From Salipiger pentaromativorans (lineage in GTDB: Bacteria; Pseudomonadota; Alphaproteobacteria; Rhodobacterales; Rhodobacteraceae), in contig NZ_JAMDHK010000010.1 of the NCBI RefSeq assembly GCF_024721115.1, positions 62,001 to 126,000 on the forward strand: a stretch of DNA of 64,000 bases, in the 5' to 3' direction. Under the pieces are notes generated by a model, which saw nothing but the letters and a program-made list of their open reading frames with translations, had not been told where the DNA came from and made no database searches. Below, one piece after another: positions 45,658-53,557 of the stretch; the first letter of the stretch is position 1; the number at the start of each line of letters is the position of its first letter. The translations under genes and the position numbers were made by a program.

Positions 45658-45892
45658 ACAGCCCTGCTGCCCACGGCTTCCTCCTTCCGTGGTTTGTCAA
45701 CGCCGGCCGACACCCGCTCAGGGGCCGACGTCATGCTGCGGCCCGCATCGAAAAACCTTCAGGAGAGCCGACGTTCGCCGCAGTTGACACGAAGGCCCGC
45801 TTTGGGCCGGGAGCAACGTGGATAGAGAAGGACGGAAGCCGGCTTGGTTCTTGACCTCTTGCCAGATACCCCCCTCCTCCTTGGTCCTAACA

Positions 45893-46867
45893 TCAATTGC
45901 TGGCGAAATATTCCGCTGTTGCAGGGTCGGAGCTCCCTGCACGCCGCATGTATCGGCCCGGCGGCATGCCGACATGGCGGCTGAATGCGGTGCTGAATGT
46001 GCTGGCGGAGCCATAGCCGACCCGCTGCGCCACCTCGTCGAGAGGGACCCTGCCAGCAGAGAGGAGATCCTTGGCGACAGCCATGCGCCAGCTCTGCAGA
46101 TATTCCATCGGCCGCAAGCCGACGGTGCGGGCGAAGCGATCGAAAAAGGTCGACCGGGACATGCCTGCCGCCTGAGCGAGCCCCTCGACGGTCCAGGACC
46201 GTTCCGTGTCGCCATGCATATGCCGCAGCGCCACCGCGATCCGGGCATCGGCCAACCCGCGCAGAAGCCCCGGTTGCAGCGCATCCACGGGCACGGAGCG
46301 CAGGGCTTCGATCAGCAGGATTTCCACCAGCCGAGCCAGGATGAGGTTGCGCCCGGCATTCTCCTGCGCCGCCTCCTCGCCGACCATGCGCACCAGCTCC
46401 GCCAGCCTCGGCACGCCGCGGATGTGGATCATGCGGGGCAGCAGCGACACCAGCAGCGCGGCATCGGGGGAGGCGAAGGCGAAATAGCCGCCGAACTGAC
46501 GGACATCGGCGGGCCCGTCGCGACGGCCATATCGCACCTCTCCTTGCTGGTCTCCCTGTCGGCGCGAGGCTTGCCCGGAGTCGACCAGGATCGGCGGTGC
46601 CGGTTCAAAACCGGACATGGTGAAGGCCGGGGTCGCCGGCAGCAGCACGAAGTCCCCCGCCTCCAGCGCCACCGGCGTCTCGTCATCGACGGCGAGGCGA
46701 CAGCTTCCTTCAGTCACGGCGCAAAACCCCGGCTGATTGAAGGCCGTATAGCGCACCGCCCAACGCCCGGCGCCGCTGATCCCTTTCGAGAAGATGGCAC
46801 GGGGGCGCAAAAGCGCGATCACCTGAGCAAGCGGATCGGAGGTTGTGGCGGGTTTCGCGAGGCCCAT
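45893..46867 (-). CDS. AraC-family transcriptional regulator with cupin-type sensor domain
   Basis: A 324-residue regulator. The N-terminal half is an AraC_binding/cupin domain (VALEAGDFVLLPATPAFTMS near residue 67-86); the C-terminal half has two helix-turn-helix motifs (VEGLAQAAGMSRSTFFDRFA near 235 and LDEVAQRVGYGSASTFSTAF near 282). The ATG at 46867 is chosen since GAG lies nine bases upstream and the 10 preceding residues lack a ribosome site. It is divergent from the SDR gene 97 bases away and probably controls it. Confidence 0.9.
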   Translation of the reverse strand: MGLAKPATTSDPLAQVIALLRPRAIFSKGISGAGRWAVRYTAFNQPGFCAVTEGSCRLAVDDETPVALEAGDFVLLPATPAFTMSGFEPAPPILVDSGQASRRQGDQQGEVRYGRRDGPADVRQFGGYFAFASPDAALLVSLLPRMIHIRGVPRLAELVRMVGEEAAQENAGRNLILARLVEILLIEALRSVPVDALQPGLLRGLADARIAVALRHMHGDTERSWTVEGLAQAAGMSRSTFFDRFARTVGLRPMEYLQSWRMAVAKDLLSAGRVPLDEVAQRVGYGSASTFSTAFSRHVGMPPGRYMRRAGSSDPATAEYFASN

Positions 46868-46964
46868 TCGGACTATCTCAAACTTTATGCGGATCAATCA
46901 TCGAAGATAGTTCGACCTATGCCTGCTATCTCTCGGCCGTCAACGTATTTCACAGGAGACCGAC

Positions 46965-47708
46965 ATGAAAACCATTCTCATCACCGGCAGTTCGTCCGGC
47001 TATGGGCTTGAAACCGCGCGTCACTTCCACGCCAGGGGCTGGAACGTGATTGCCACCATGCGCAACCCGCAAGCCAGCCCCTTGCCCGCCTCCGACCGTA
47101 TCCGGGTTTTGCCGCTCGACATCACCGATCCTGACAGTATCGCCAGCGTGATCGAGGCCGCCGGCCTGATCGACGTTCTGGTCAACAATGCCGGCATCGG
47201 CCTCGTGGGCGCCGTCGAGGCGACACCGATGCCGCTGATCCGCAAGATTTTCGAGACCAACACCTTCGGCACGATCGCGATGACTCAGGCGGTGACCCCG
47301 CAGATGCGCGCGCGCCGCTCGGGCGTGATCGTCAATGTCACCTCCAGCACCACGCTCACAGCGATGCCGCTGGCGGCGCTCTACACGGCGAGTAAACAGG
47401 CCATCCAGGGCTTCACCGGCTCGCTGGCGCTTGAACTCGGCTATTTCGGGGTGAAGGCGCGTCTGGTTGAGCCGGGCTATGGCCCAACGACGCGCTTCGC
47501 CGCGAACAGCCTGTTCCGCCTCGAAGATCTGATCCCGGAAAGCTATGCCGGCTATGCCGGGCCGATTTTCGAAGCTTTCGCCACGCCCGAGTTGGTGACG
47601 CGCGAAAGCGATGTGGCCGAGGCGATCTGGCGCGCCGCGACCGAGACCGGCGACGCCCTGCACTACCCGGCGGGTCCCGATGCCGTCGCTTTGGCGAAAG
47701 CGGGCTGA
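46965..47708 (+). CDS. Short-chain dehydrogenase/reductase
   Basis: A 247-residue SDR with cofactor motif TGSSSGYG (7-14), VNNAGIG, catalytic serine in NVTSSTTL and YTASK for the Tyr/Lys pair. An Arg after the second strand (ATMRNP) hints at NADP preference. Substrate unknown. AGGAG precedes the start by six bases. The AraC/SDR pair is a common mobile cargo and is the only intact operon in the IS-rich stretch besides the small gene at 48163. Confidence 0.92.
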   Translation: MKTILITGSSSGYGLETARHFHARGWNVIATMRNPQASPLPASDRIRVLPLDITDPDSIASVIEAAGLIDVLVNNAGIGLVGAVEATPMPLIRKIFETNTFGTIAMTQAVTPQMRARRSGVIVNVTSSTTLTAMPLAALYTASKQAIQGFTGSLALELGYFGVKARLVEPGYGPTTRFAANSLFRLEDLIPESYAGYAGPIFEAFATPELVTRESDVAEAIWRAATETGDALHYPAGPDAVALAKAG

Positions 47709-48162
47709 CGGCACGCCCGGGTCGCACCCGCACCGGCATAGCCCGCGTCCCTCGCAGACAAGGCGACTCGTTGGGAGCCGAGACAGAAGGTTCGATGGTT
47801 TTATCCGCGTCTCTGGCTCTGAATGACATTGGCATGCTGCACACGCTATGGACTTCTGCTTTGAGCGGCCCGTCAGCGGCATTTGAGCCGTTGTCGAACG
47901 TCAGTTCTGTGCCGTTTTAGCCACTGGCCCGGAGTTCGGCGTGGTCGGCGCACGTGTTGCGAAAGGAGTAACCAACCTGGGAACCTGAAAGGCGGACACG
48001 CCATGCGAAACGACACCCCAAATGCTGCTGATGTGCAAATTATCGCAACATCACGGGGTCAGAATCTCATCATAATCACATAGCAGAGCGCCTAAACGCC
48101 CCAGGCGCTCTACTTGCTTGTGCACAACCGCATCGCCATTAAACGATGACGGCAAAGCGTGG
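47709..48162. other. Gap without recognisable gene
   Basis: I find no supported coding region, RNA or repeat here. A 26-codon frame at 48003-48083 has a ribosome-like AAAGGCGG upstream but nothing else in its favour. The sequence is less GC-rich than its neighbours and may be the debris of a lost gene. Confidence 0.4.
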
Positions 48163-48363
48163 TTAGTAGAAACGTAACCATCGAAGTGCCACCTGAATAA
48201 GATCGTCATGGTATCCAGATGTTGCTTTAGATCGGAATCTGGCGATCTGATCACGATCCAAGCCCGCCTTCCGCGCGGCATGAGCACACCGCGCCAAAAT
48301 GGCGAGGGCATTTCCTTCCACGCCCGAAAGCTGCAGGTTGATGTTTGGATATTTGGTTTCCAT
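48163..48363 (-). CDS. Small conserved-type hypothetical protein (66 aa)
   Basis: Begins METKYPNINLQLSGVEGNAL and contains AILARCAHAARKAGLDRD and YHDDLIQVALRW. This resembles short proteins of about 65 residues, of unknown function, that are common on plasmids and integrative elements, with a VQLSGxDGNAFxILGRV core and a DYDHLLxT tail. GGAG lies nine bases before the ATG. Function unknown. It is likely real because the reading frame keeps this pattern through to its stop. Confidence 0.65.
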   Translation of the reverse strand: METKYPNINLQLSGVEGNALAILARCAHAARKAGLDRDQIARFRSKATSGYHDDLIQVALRWLRFY

Positions 48364-48687
48364 TCAAGTTGTCTCCAGCTGATGGTCAGCGGCGGAGCGC
48401 CACTTCCCAAGGGAGTTGAGGTCAACTGTTTGGGATAGGAAAAAACAAACCGGCATGACGTGCCGGTGTCTACTCCCTTGGTCCAATCGGCGGAGCGGAA
48501 ACAAAAATACACATTTCATTTTAACAAGCTGCGTCGAGAACCGGACGAAAGCTGCCCCGATCCACCGACATTTGCCGGCTCGGAGCCGGGAACTTCGCCA
48601 ACACATTCGCCTGCAGGCCAGCTAAAGACTGCGATCCGCATCCGGTTGACTTCCCTTCGTGCCGGACGCAGGGTGCCCGCACATAAC
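48364..48687. other. Intergenic region between small gene and TPP riboswitch
   Basis: It contains the leader of the 66-residue gene, a minus-strand intrinsic terminator at 48443-48467 and an AT-rich patch around 48500-48535 that may hold a promoter. I see no coding region. Confidence 0.4.
48443..48467 (-). terminator. Intrinsic terminator, minus strand
   Basis: ACCGGCA, five bases, TGCCGGT form a perfect 7-bp stem. On the minus strand it is followed directly by TTGTTTTTT, a textbook Rho-independent terminator. It lies about 80 bases upstream of the 66-residue gene, so it either ends a small minus-strand transcript from around 48500-48600 or acts as an attenuator in that gene's leader. Confidence 0.7.
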
Positions 48688-48772
48688 CGGGGGTGCTCCG
48701 TTCAGGGGCTGAGATGCGCGACCGCGTGAACCCTTCAACAGCTGATCTGGATAATACCAGCGGAGCGAGGTG
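48688..48772 (+). promoter_or_regulatory. TPP riboswitch (THI element)
   Basis: The conserved core is present: GGGGGTGCTCCG, GGGGCTGAGATGCG, GTGAACCCTTCAACAG, CTGATCTGGATAATACCAG and closing CGGAGCGAGG. CTCCG and CGGAG pair as the basal stem. The GAGG at its 3' end is also the ribosome site for the ATG at 48778, so thiamine pyrophosphate binding would block translation. Downstream genes are thiamine-precursor transport genes, which fits. Confidence 0.93.
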
Positions 48773-48777
48773 CTACC

Positions 48778-49389
48778 ATGTTCATAGGCGCGCAAGTGTC
48801 TCTATATCCGATGACATGCGATTTCGTGGAGGTCATCACGACCGGGCTCAAGGCCCTAACCCCCTACAAGTCAGACCTGCGGATCGAGACCGACGACATG
48901 TCGACGCTCATGGTCGGTGCGCCCGAGCCGCTCTTCGGTGCGATGCGCGACCTCTTCGCTGCGGCGGCGCGGAGGCCAGAGCACATGACCATGCATGTGA
49001 CGCTCTCGCGCGGCTACCCGGGAGAGGCGGACGATCCCGCCTGTCGATGCGAGGTGCTGGAAAAGGCCCAGGACGAGAGGCTTGCGGAACGGCCGGCGCT
49101 GGCGGCTCAGGCCGTCGGCAACGCACCGCAAACGGGTGTGGAGATCGACCTTCAGTTCTCGCTCTATGTCATGGGCAGCGGCGACCACATGGAAGAGATC
49201 TAGGGCTGCATCGACTTCCTGCGGGAGAGCAGCGCCTTCCACAAGACCAAGAACTTCTGCACCCGCCTGCGCGGCGATGCAGGAGCCGTCTTTGAGACCC
49301 TGCGCCAGGCCTTACTGCGCTTCGGTCCGGCTGAGGGGCATGTCACCATCGACATCACTGCCTCAGCCAACAGCCCCAGCCTCGCCTGA
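48778..49389 (+). pseudogene. YkoF-like thiamine/HMP-binding protein with in-frame TAG
   Basis: The frame encodes MFIGAQVSLYPM, FVEVITTGLKALTPYKSDLR, then after residue 141 a TAG at 49201-49203, and continues in the same frame as GCIDFLRESSAFHKTKNFCT, then a normal stop at 49387. The two halves are the repeated YKOF domains that bind thiamine or its pyrimidine moiety. A single base change explains the TAG. The first domain could still be made as a 141-residue protein; the whole is most simply a pseudogene. Confidence 0.75.
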
Positions 49390-49435
49390 TCCATCCTACT
49401 TGTGGGGCCCTGCCCCGCTCCCTGCCAGGTGACGC

Positions 49436-50197
49436 ATGCGCGTCTTGCGACATATCCTTCCGGCCGTCGTGCTGGCCCTCGCCTTTCTCGGTGGTTGGGA
49501 AAGCTACGTGGCGCTGACCGGCGCCTCGCCGCTTGTTCTGCCCGCCCCGAGCGACGTGCTGAACGGCCTTCGCCTCGAACGGGCCGAGATCGCCCGCCAT
49601 GCGGCGGCGACCATCGGTGTCGCGACCGTGGGGTTCAGCCTGTCGGTGCTTTTTGCCGCCCTCGTCTCGATCAAGCTGCACTTTGCCGGATGGCTGCGGC
49701 GCGGGATGATGCCCTTGCTGGTGGCCAGCCAGACGGTGCCAATCGTGGCGCTCGCCCCGCTGATGGTGCTTTGGTTTGGCTTCGGACTGCTGCCGAAGGT
49801 GCTGCTGGTCATCCTCGTGACCTTCTTCCCCATGGTCCTCAGCCTGATGGCCGGATACGGCACCCCGCCGCGCGCCTTCCGCGATCAGCTCGTCTCCATG
49901 GGCGCCGGGCACTGGCAGGTGTTCCGCCGCGCCCCCCTGCCCTCAGCCCGCGGGCATTTCTTCGCGGGCCTCCGAATCTCCGCGACCTATGCCATCGTGG
50001 CGACAATCTTTGCCGAATACGCCGGGGCGCGGCAGGGCCTCGGGATCTACATCCTGACCGCCAAGAATAACTTCCGCTCCGACCTCGTGCTGTCGGCTGT
50101 CTTCGTCTCGGCCCTTCTGACCCTAACCTTGCTAGCCCTGATCCAGCTTATCGACCGGCAGACGGGTCGTCGCTATCGGAGAGCCAACCATGCTTGA
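49436..50197 (+). CDS. ABC transporter permease, thiamine-precursor (ThiX-like)
   Basis: A 253-residue permease of the SsuC/TauC/ThiX type with an N-terminal anchor (RVLRHILPAVVLALAFLGGW) and the EAA loop QLVSMGAGHWQVFRRAPLP near residue 150. Under a TPP riboswitch and next to a YkoF-like gene it is expected to import a thiamine precursor such as hydroxymethylpyrimidine. The gene is intact, but its ATPase is disrupted and no ThiY binding protein is present, so it is probably non-functional here. Overlaps the ATPase gene by eight bases. Confidence 0.82.
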   Translation: MRVLRHILPAVVLALAFLGGWESYVALTGASPLVLPAPSDVLNGLRLERAEIARHAAATIGVATVGFSLSVLFAALVSIKLHFAGWLRRGMMPLLVASQTVPIVALAPLMVLWFGFGLLPKVLLVILVTFFPMVLSLMAGYGTPPRAFRDQLVSMGAGHWQVFRRAPLPSARGHFFAGLRISATYAIVATIFAEYAGARQGLGIYILTAKNNFRSDLVLSAVFVSALLTLTLLALIQLIDRQTGRRYRRANHA

Positions 50198-50483
50198 GGT
50201 ACGGGGCCTAACCATCCGCGCGGGAGACACCGTGCTCGTCGAGGAGCTGTCGCTTGACCTCGAAACTGGGCGACTGACCTGCCTCATCGGCCCGTCAGGC
50301 TACGGCAAGAGCTCTGTCATCAAGCGGCTGTCCGGTGTTCTCGCGCCGGAACTGCGGCGGGCCAAGGGTCAAGCGCGGCTGGAGGAGACGGAGCTGTCTC
50401 TGCCCCACGAGGCCATCGCCTACCAACCGCAGCAGGACACGCTATTTCCGTGGCTGACGATCCTCGAAAACGCGGCCCTCGGG

Positions 50484-51323
50484 CTAGGTTTTGAACCCAT
50501 AACCGGGATTCCCAGTGTGGCGGGTCTATGCTTCACTTCCGGCAATGGAGGTGAACATGGCCCGTTTTGATCTGACCGACTTCGAGTGGGAGCTGATCCA
50601 GCCCCTTCTGCCCAACAAGCCGCGCGGCGTCGCGCGGGTGGACGACCGGCGGGTGCTTAACGGCATCTTCTGGGGGCTCAGGACCGGCTCGCCATGGCGC
50701 GATCTGCCAGAGCGTTATGGCCCGCACACCACCATCTACAACCGCTTCAATCGCTGGGCCAAGGCCGGTGTCTGGGTGCAGGTGTTTGAAACCCGTTCGG
50801 AAAAGTCACCGGACAGTATGCAGTTCATCGACAGCTCGATCATCCGCGCCCACCAGCACGCGGCCGCGGGTAAAAAGGGGGCGAGGATCACGCCATCGGT
50901 CGTTCTCGTGGCGGGCTGAGCACCAAGATCAATGCCATGGTCGATCATCGCGGCCTGCCGGTGGCGATCACGCTGTCCGCCGGACAGACCTCGGACAAGG
51001 CGGCGGTGGCCGATCTGCTGGCGGCTCACCCCGCGCCTGGCGACGTCGTGGCCGATCGCGGTTACGACGCCCGCGCCATCCTGGAGCTGATCGCAGCGCA
51101 TGGCGGGCGGGGGCACATCCCAACTCAGCGGGACCGCAAAGCTCAACGGTCAGTCGATGCCGCAGTTTACCGGCAACGCAATCTGGTCGAACGATACTTC
51201 AACAAGCTCAAACACTTCCGAAAAGTCGCAACGCGATACGAAAAAACTGCGCGCAACTACCACGCAGCTGTCCTCCTCGCATCATCCCGACTTTGGTTAA
51301 GGTTTTATGAGGCCGCTTCCTAG
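50484..51323 (+). mobile_element. IS5-family (IS427-type) insertion sequence with CTAG target duplication
   Basis: An 832-base element (50488-51319) flanked by CTAG direct repeats at 50484-50487 and 51320-51323. Removing it with one repeat restores the ATPase frame exactly, which fixes the ends. Terminal repeats are imperfect: reading inward, both ends share a C-x-CATAA core about 10 bases in. It carries a two-frame transposase. The clean target duplication suggests a recent insertion. Confidence 0.85.
50557..51323 (+). CDS. IS5-family DDE transposase, two frames joined by -1 frameshift
   Basis: The first frame (50557-50919) begins MARFDLTDFEWELIQPLLPN and includes the first catalytic Asp in QFIDSSIIRAHQ. 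The second frame supplies GLSTKINAMVDHRGLP, the second Asp in VVADRGYDAR and the Glu in RNLVERYFNKLKHFRKVATR. Slipping back one base on AAAAAGGGGG at 50872-50881 joins GKKG to GEDHAIGRSRGG in the second frame, the usual IS427-group arrangement. The stop codon TAG comes from the duplicated CTAG target. It looks functional. Confidence 0.85.
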
Positions 51324-51388
51324 AGATCCGAGGCACCACCCGGACCGCCGCGCAGGGCAGGGTCCGCCCGCTGTTCCCCACGTTCGGC

Positions 51389-51628
51389 CTAGCAGGGCAC
51401 GAACACAGGTTCCCCGACCAGCTCTCCGGCGGGATGCGCCATCAGCGGGCCGGGGATGGTGCCGTCATAGCTCCAGACCTCGGTCGGCCCGTAGCCCTCA
51501 GGCGCGAGCTGCACCGTGGCTTTCCGGGCCTTTAGCTGCGCGGGCGTCGCGGCCCAGCCGGGCCGCGCCACGAGCGCTCCGGCAAGTCCGGCGCAAAAAC
51601 TGCGGCGTTTGAGGAGGATATTGATCAT
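51389..51628 (-). pseudogene. Multicopper oxidase N-terminal fragment
   Basis: Begins MINILLKRRSFCAGLAGALV, a twin-arginine-like signal peptide of copper oxidases, then TVQLAPEGYGPTEVWSYDGT and IPGP, the start of the first cupredoxin domain. Homology stops near 51442, where the ThiZ-like fragment begins on the other strand. All copper-binding motifs are lost. It follows the cytochrome c gene directly, as in copper-resistance loci. Confidence 0.8.
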
Positions 51629-51629
51629 A

Positions 51630-52070
51630 TCAGTTGATCCCGTTTGCACGCTGCAACTCGCGGACATAGCTCACGATGCTTACCATATCGGCGCGTGTCA
51701 GCCCTTTCTGCGCGGGCATGTTTCCAAAGCGCCAATGATGCGCCTGGACACCGCGCTCGGCGGCCAGAAAAAAGGCCATGTCGCCGTGATGCGACGGCTC
51801 GTAGATCTTGTGAATCAGCGGCGGGCCGAAGCCGTCCTTCCCGGCAGCGTTTTCGCCGTGGCAGGCGGCACAGACAGCGTCGAATCCGCGCTTTCCCAGT
51901 TCGGCCTGAGCGGAGAGATTGTCCGGCAGGCTGACGGCAACCATTGGGGCACCGGCGGCGGGGGCCTGCGCCGCCGGTGTCTGCGTTTGCGATGCGCTGC
52001 GGGTCATCAGGAAGATGGCGCCGGCGGCGACCGCAACAACGGCCGCGCCAGAGATGGCAAGTTTTTTCAT
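51630..52070 (-). CDS. Class I cytochrome c (c4/c5-like), copper locus
   Basis: A 146-residue exported or membrane-anchored cytochrome. An N-terminal hydrophobic segment (residues 4-22) precedes a Pro/Ala linker; the haem site is CAACH at 67-71 and the probable methionine ligand is in FGNMPAQKG near 118. It lies directly before the multicopper oxidase fragment, an arrangement seen in alphaproteobacterial copper-resistance clusters where it may accept electrons from the oxidase. The gene itself is intact. Confidence 0.88.
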   Translation of the reverse strand: MKKLAISGAAVVAVAAGAIFLMTRSASQTQTPAAQAPAAGAPMVAVSLPDNLSAQAELGKRGFDAVCAACHGENAAGKDGFGPPLIHKIYEPSHHGDMAFFLAAERGVQAHHWRFGNMPAQKGLTRADMVSIVSYVRELQRANGIN

Positions 52071-52170
52071 CTGAGTGTCCTCGGTCGCAGAACGGGCGGG
52101 CCCGTCTGCATGGTCCTGTCACATCAATCCCGTGCGCAGGGCGCGGGACCGGTCTCTGGAGTGTGAAGGA

Positions 52171-52494
52171 TCAGAGGCGTGGAGGCGGCAGGTCGCGACC
52201 GAGCGACACCGCCCGTCCGGTTTCGGACCTGGGCGCGGGATACCCGTCGCGTGCCGCCTTCATTGTCACGGCCATGCTGCCATCGTCAGGCAAGGTCGCT
52301 GCGGCACAGCTCGCCATGTGATGACACTCGGGGTGGTCCACAGAGCCCTGATCTTGCGCCGCGACCTCTTCCACGCAATCGGCGCAGCCATGGATATGAT
52401 CCATATGTCCGGCCATAGGCATCGCAACGCCGGAACGCGGCAACGCCACCAGCGTGAGGAATGCCGCGAGAAGGATCAGGACAAAGATACGCAA
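52171..52494 (-). CDS. Secreted His/Cys-rich small protein, probably copper-related
   Basis: About 107 residues. A signal peptide (RIFVLILLAAFLTLVALPRS) is followed by a metal-ligand-rich stretch with HMDHIHGCADCVEE and HPECHHMASCAA. This looks like a small periplasmic metal-binding protein of copper-resistance loci; I recognise no named family. The start is taken as TTG at 52494 just before the hydrophobic segment; an in-frame start further upstream is possible. Confidence 0.6.
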   Translation of the reverse strand: MRIFVLILLAAFLTLVALPRSGVAMPMAGHMDHIHGCADCVEEVAAQDQGSVDHPECHHMASCAAATLPDDGSMAVTMKAARDGYPAPRSETGRAVSLGRDLPPPRL

Positions 52495-52691
52495 GGCCGC
52501 TCCGTTTCCATGCGCAAACAAATCTGCCCTACAAGACCACACGGGGTCAACCGCTCATGCCGGGTCATACTGCCCCGCTCTCGGTCGATCTGCGAATACC
52601 GTCATTTGCGCTGTCGGTTTCCCTAATGAGGCTTCCTGCCACTGGAAGGTAAAGTCACGAGGTCGTGACCTTCCCCAACCCGGACCACAGG

Positions 52692-53395
52692 TCAGAGCCG
52701 TGTCACGCGCAGCCGCAACGCGTTGCCGATGACCGAAACCGAGGACAAGCTCATGGCTGCCGCCGCCACGATGGGCGACAGCAGCACGCCAAGGAACGGG
52801 TAGAGAATGCCCGCCGCCACCGGCACGCCCGCCGTGTTGTAGACAAAGGCGAAAAACAGGTTCTGGCGGATGTTGCGCATGGTCGCCTCCGCCAGCCTGC
52901 GCGCCCGGACGATGCCGGTGAGGTCGCCCCTGACCAGCGTGATGCCCGCGCTTTCCACCGCGACATCCGCCCCGGTGCCCATGGCGATGCCCACATCCGC
53001 CTCTGCCAGCGCAGGGGCGTCGTTCACCCCATCCCCGGCCATGGCGACGGACAATCCCTCGTCCCGGAGCCGTCGGACAAGGGCGTTCTTGTCCTCGGGG
53101 CTGACCTCGGCGTGAATTTCGTCGATGCCCAGTTCCTTTGCCACGGCGCGGGCCGTGGTTTCGGCGTCGCCCGTGGCCATGACGATGCGCAGGCCCAGAT
53201 CGTGCAGCGCGCGGATGGTCCCGGGCGTGGTTTCCTTGATCCGGTCGGCCACCGCAACGATCCCCGCCATCTGGCCGTCTGCCGAGACAAACATGGCGGT
53301 CTTGCCCTCGCCCTGAAGCGCCCTGGCCCGGTCGGCGAAGGCGCCGGTCGCGATCCCGAGTTCCCGGCTCAGCGCTGCGGTCGAAGCTTGCGATC
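52692..53395 (-). pseudogene. Copper P-type ATPase (CopA-type), 3' fragment
   Basis: The fragment holds [20 protein letters not shown], the hinge [31 protein letters not shown] and the terminal [16 protein letters not shown], whose YN and MxxSS residues define Cu(I)-transporting P1B-1 ATPases. The phosphorylation site DKTGT, CPC segment and heavy-metal domains are missing. Homology starts near 53395 ([12 protein letters not shown]); upstream sequence is unrelated, so the gene was cut by recombination with mobile DNA. Confidence 0.85.
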
Positions 53396-53557
53396 GCTGT
53401 ATTGCAGCTCGGATGGCGTGCGTGCCCTCTCGGCAGATTTGTTTCACAAATCGCCTGTCGGGTAATAGTACGTGGCGCAGCCGTGACGAACTGGTCCCAT
53501 AGTACTTCCTTCCATTCCAGCGAATGGATCGCACCATCAAACCGTGGGTCAAACACC
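53396..53557. other. Junction segment between CopA fragment and IS remnant
   Basis: About 160 bases with no homology I can name. It contains the perfect inverted repeat GATTTGT-TTC-ACAAATC (53436-53452), which may be an IS end or a recombination site. Reading frames through it are products of the junction. Confidence 0.4.

Larger units (their letters stand above)
43414..45720 (+). mobile_element. Decayed IS91-type element with tyrosine recombinase
   Basis: Contains the recombinase pseudogene, an IS91-type transposase pseudogene, and a GC-rich tail ending in a stretch (about 45660-45720) with the CTTCCTCCTTCCGTGG-like sequence often seen near the right end of this IS type. Exact ends cannot be set by eye because IS91 elements lack inverted repeats. 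Both genes carry inactivating changes, so it is fossil. Confidence 0.6.
50190..51440 (+). pseudogene. ThiZ-like ABC ATPase, split by an IS and truncated
   Basis: The first part has Walker A GPSGYGKSSVIKRL and Q-loop YQPQQDTLFPWLTILENAA, up to LGL at the CTAG target (50484-50487). After the IS the same frame resumes from CTAG (51320) as EIRGTTRTAAQGRV, FPTFGLAGHEHRFPDQ and the signature LSGGMR. At about 51440 it breaks off inside the signature and runs into a fragment of a multicopper oxidase gene on the other strand. Walker B and everything after are missing. Confidence 0.85.

Noticed and set aside
48003-48083. 26-codon ORF with a ribosome-like site
   Set aside because: Too short, no similarity pattern and no context; could be chance.
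49201-49203. Pyrrolysine or other recoded amber codon in the YkoF-like gene
   Set aside because: The family has no pyrrolysine members, the organism type lacks the system, and neighbouring genes of the operon are also broken.
53436-53452. Tn3-type resolution site
   Set aside because: The GATTTGT/ACAAATC inverted repeat is too short and alone; no resolvase gene or further subsites are present.
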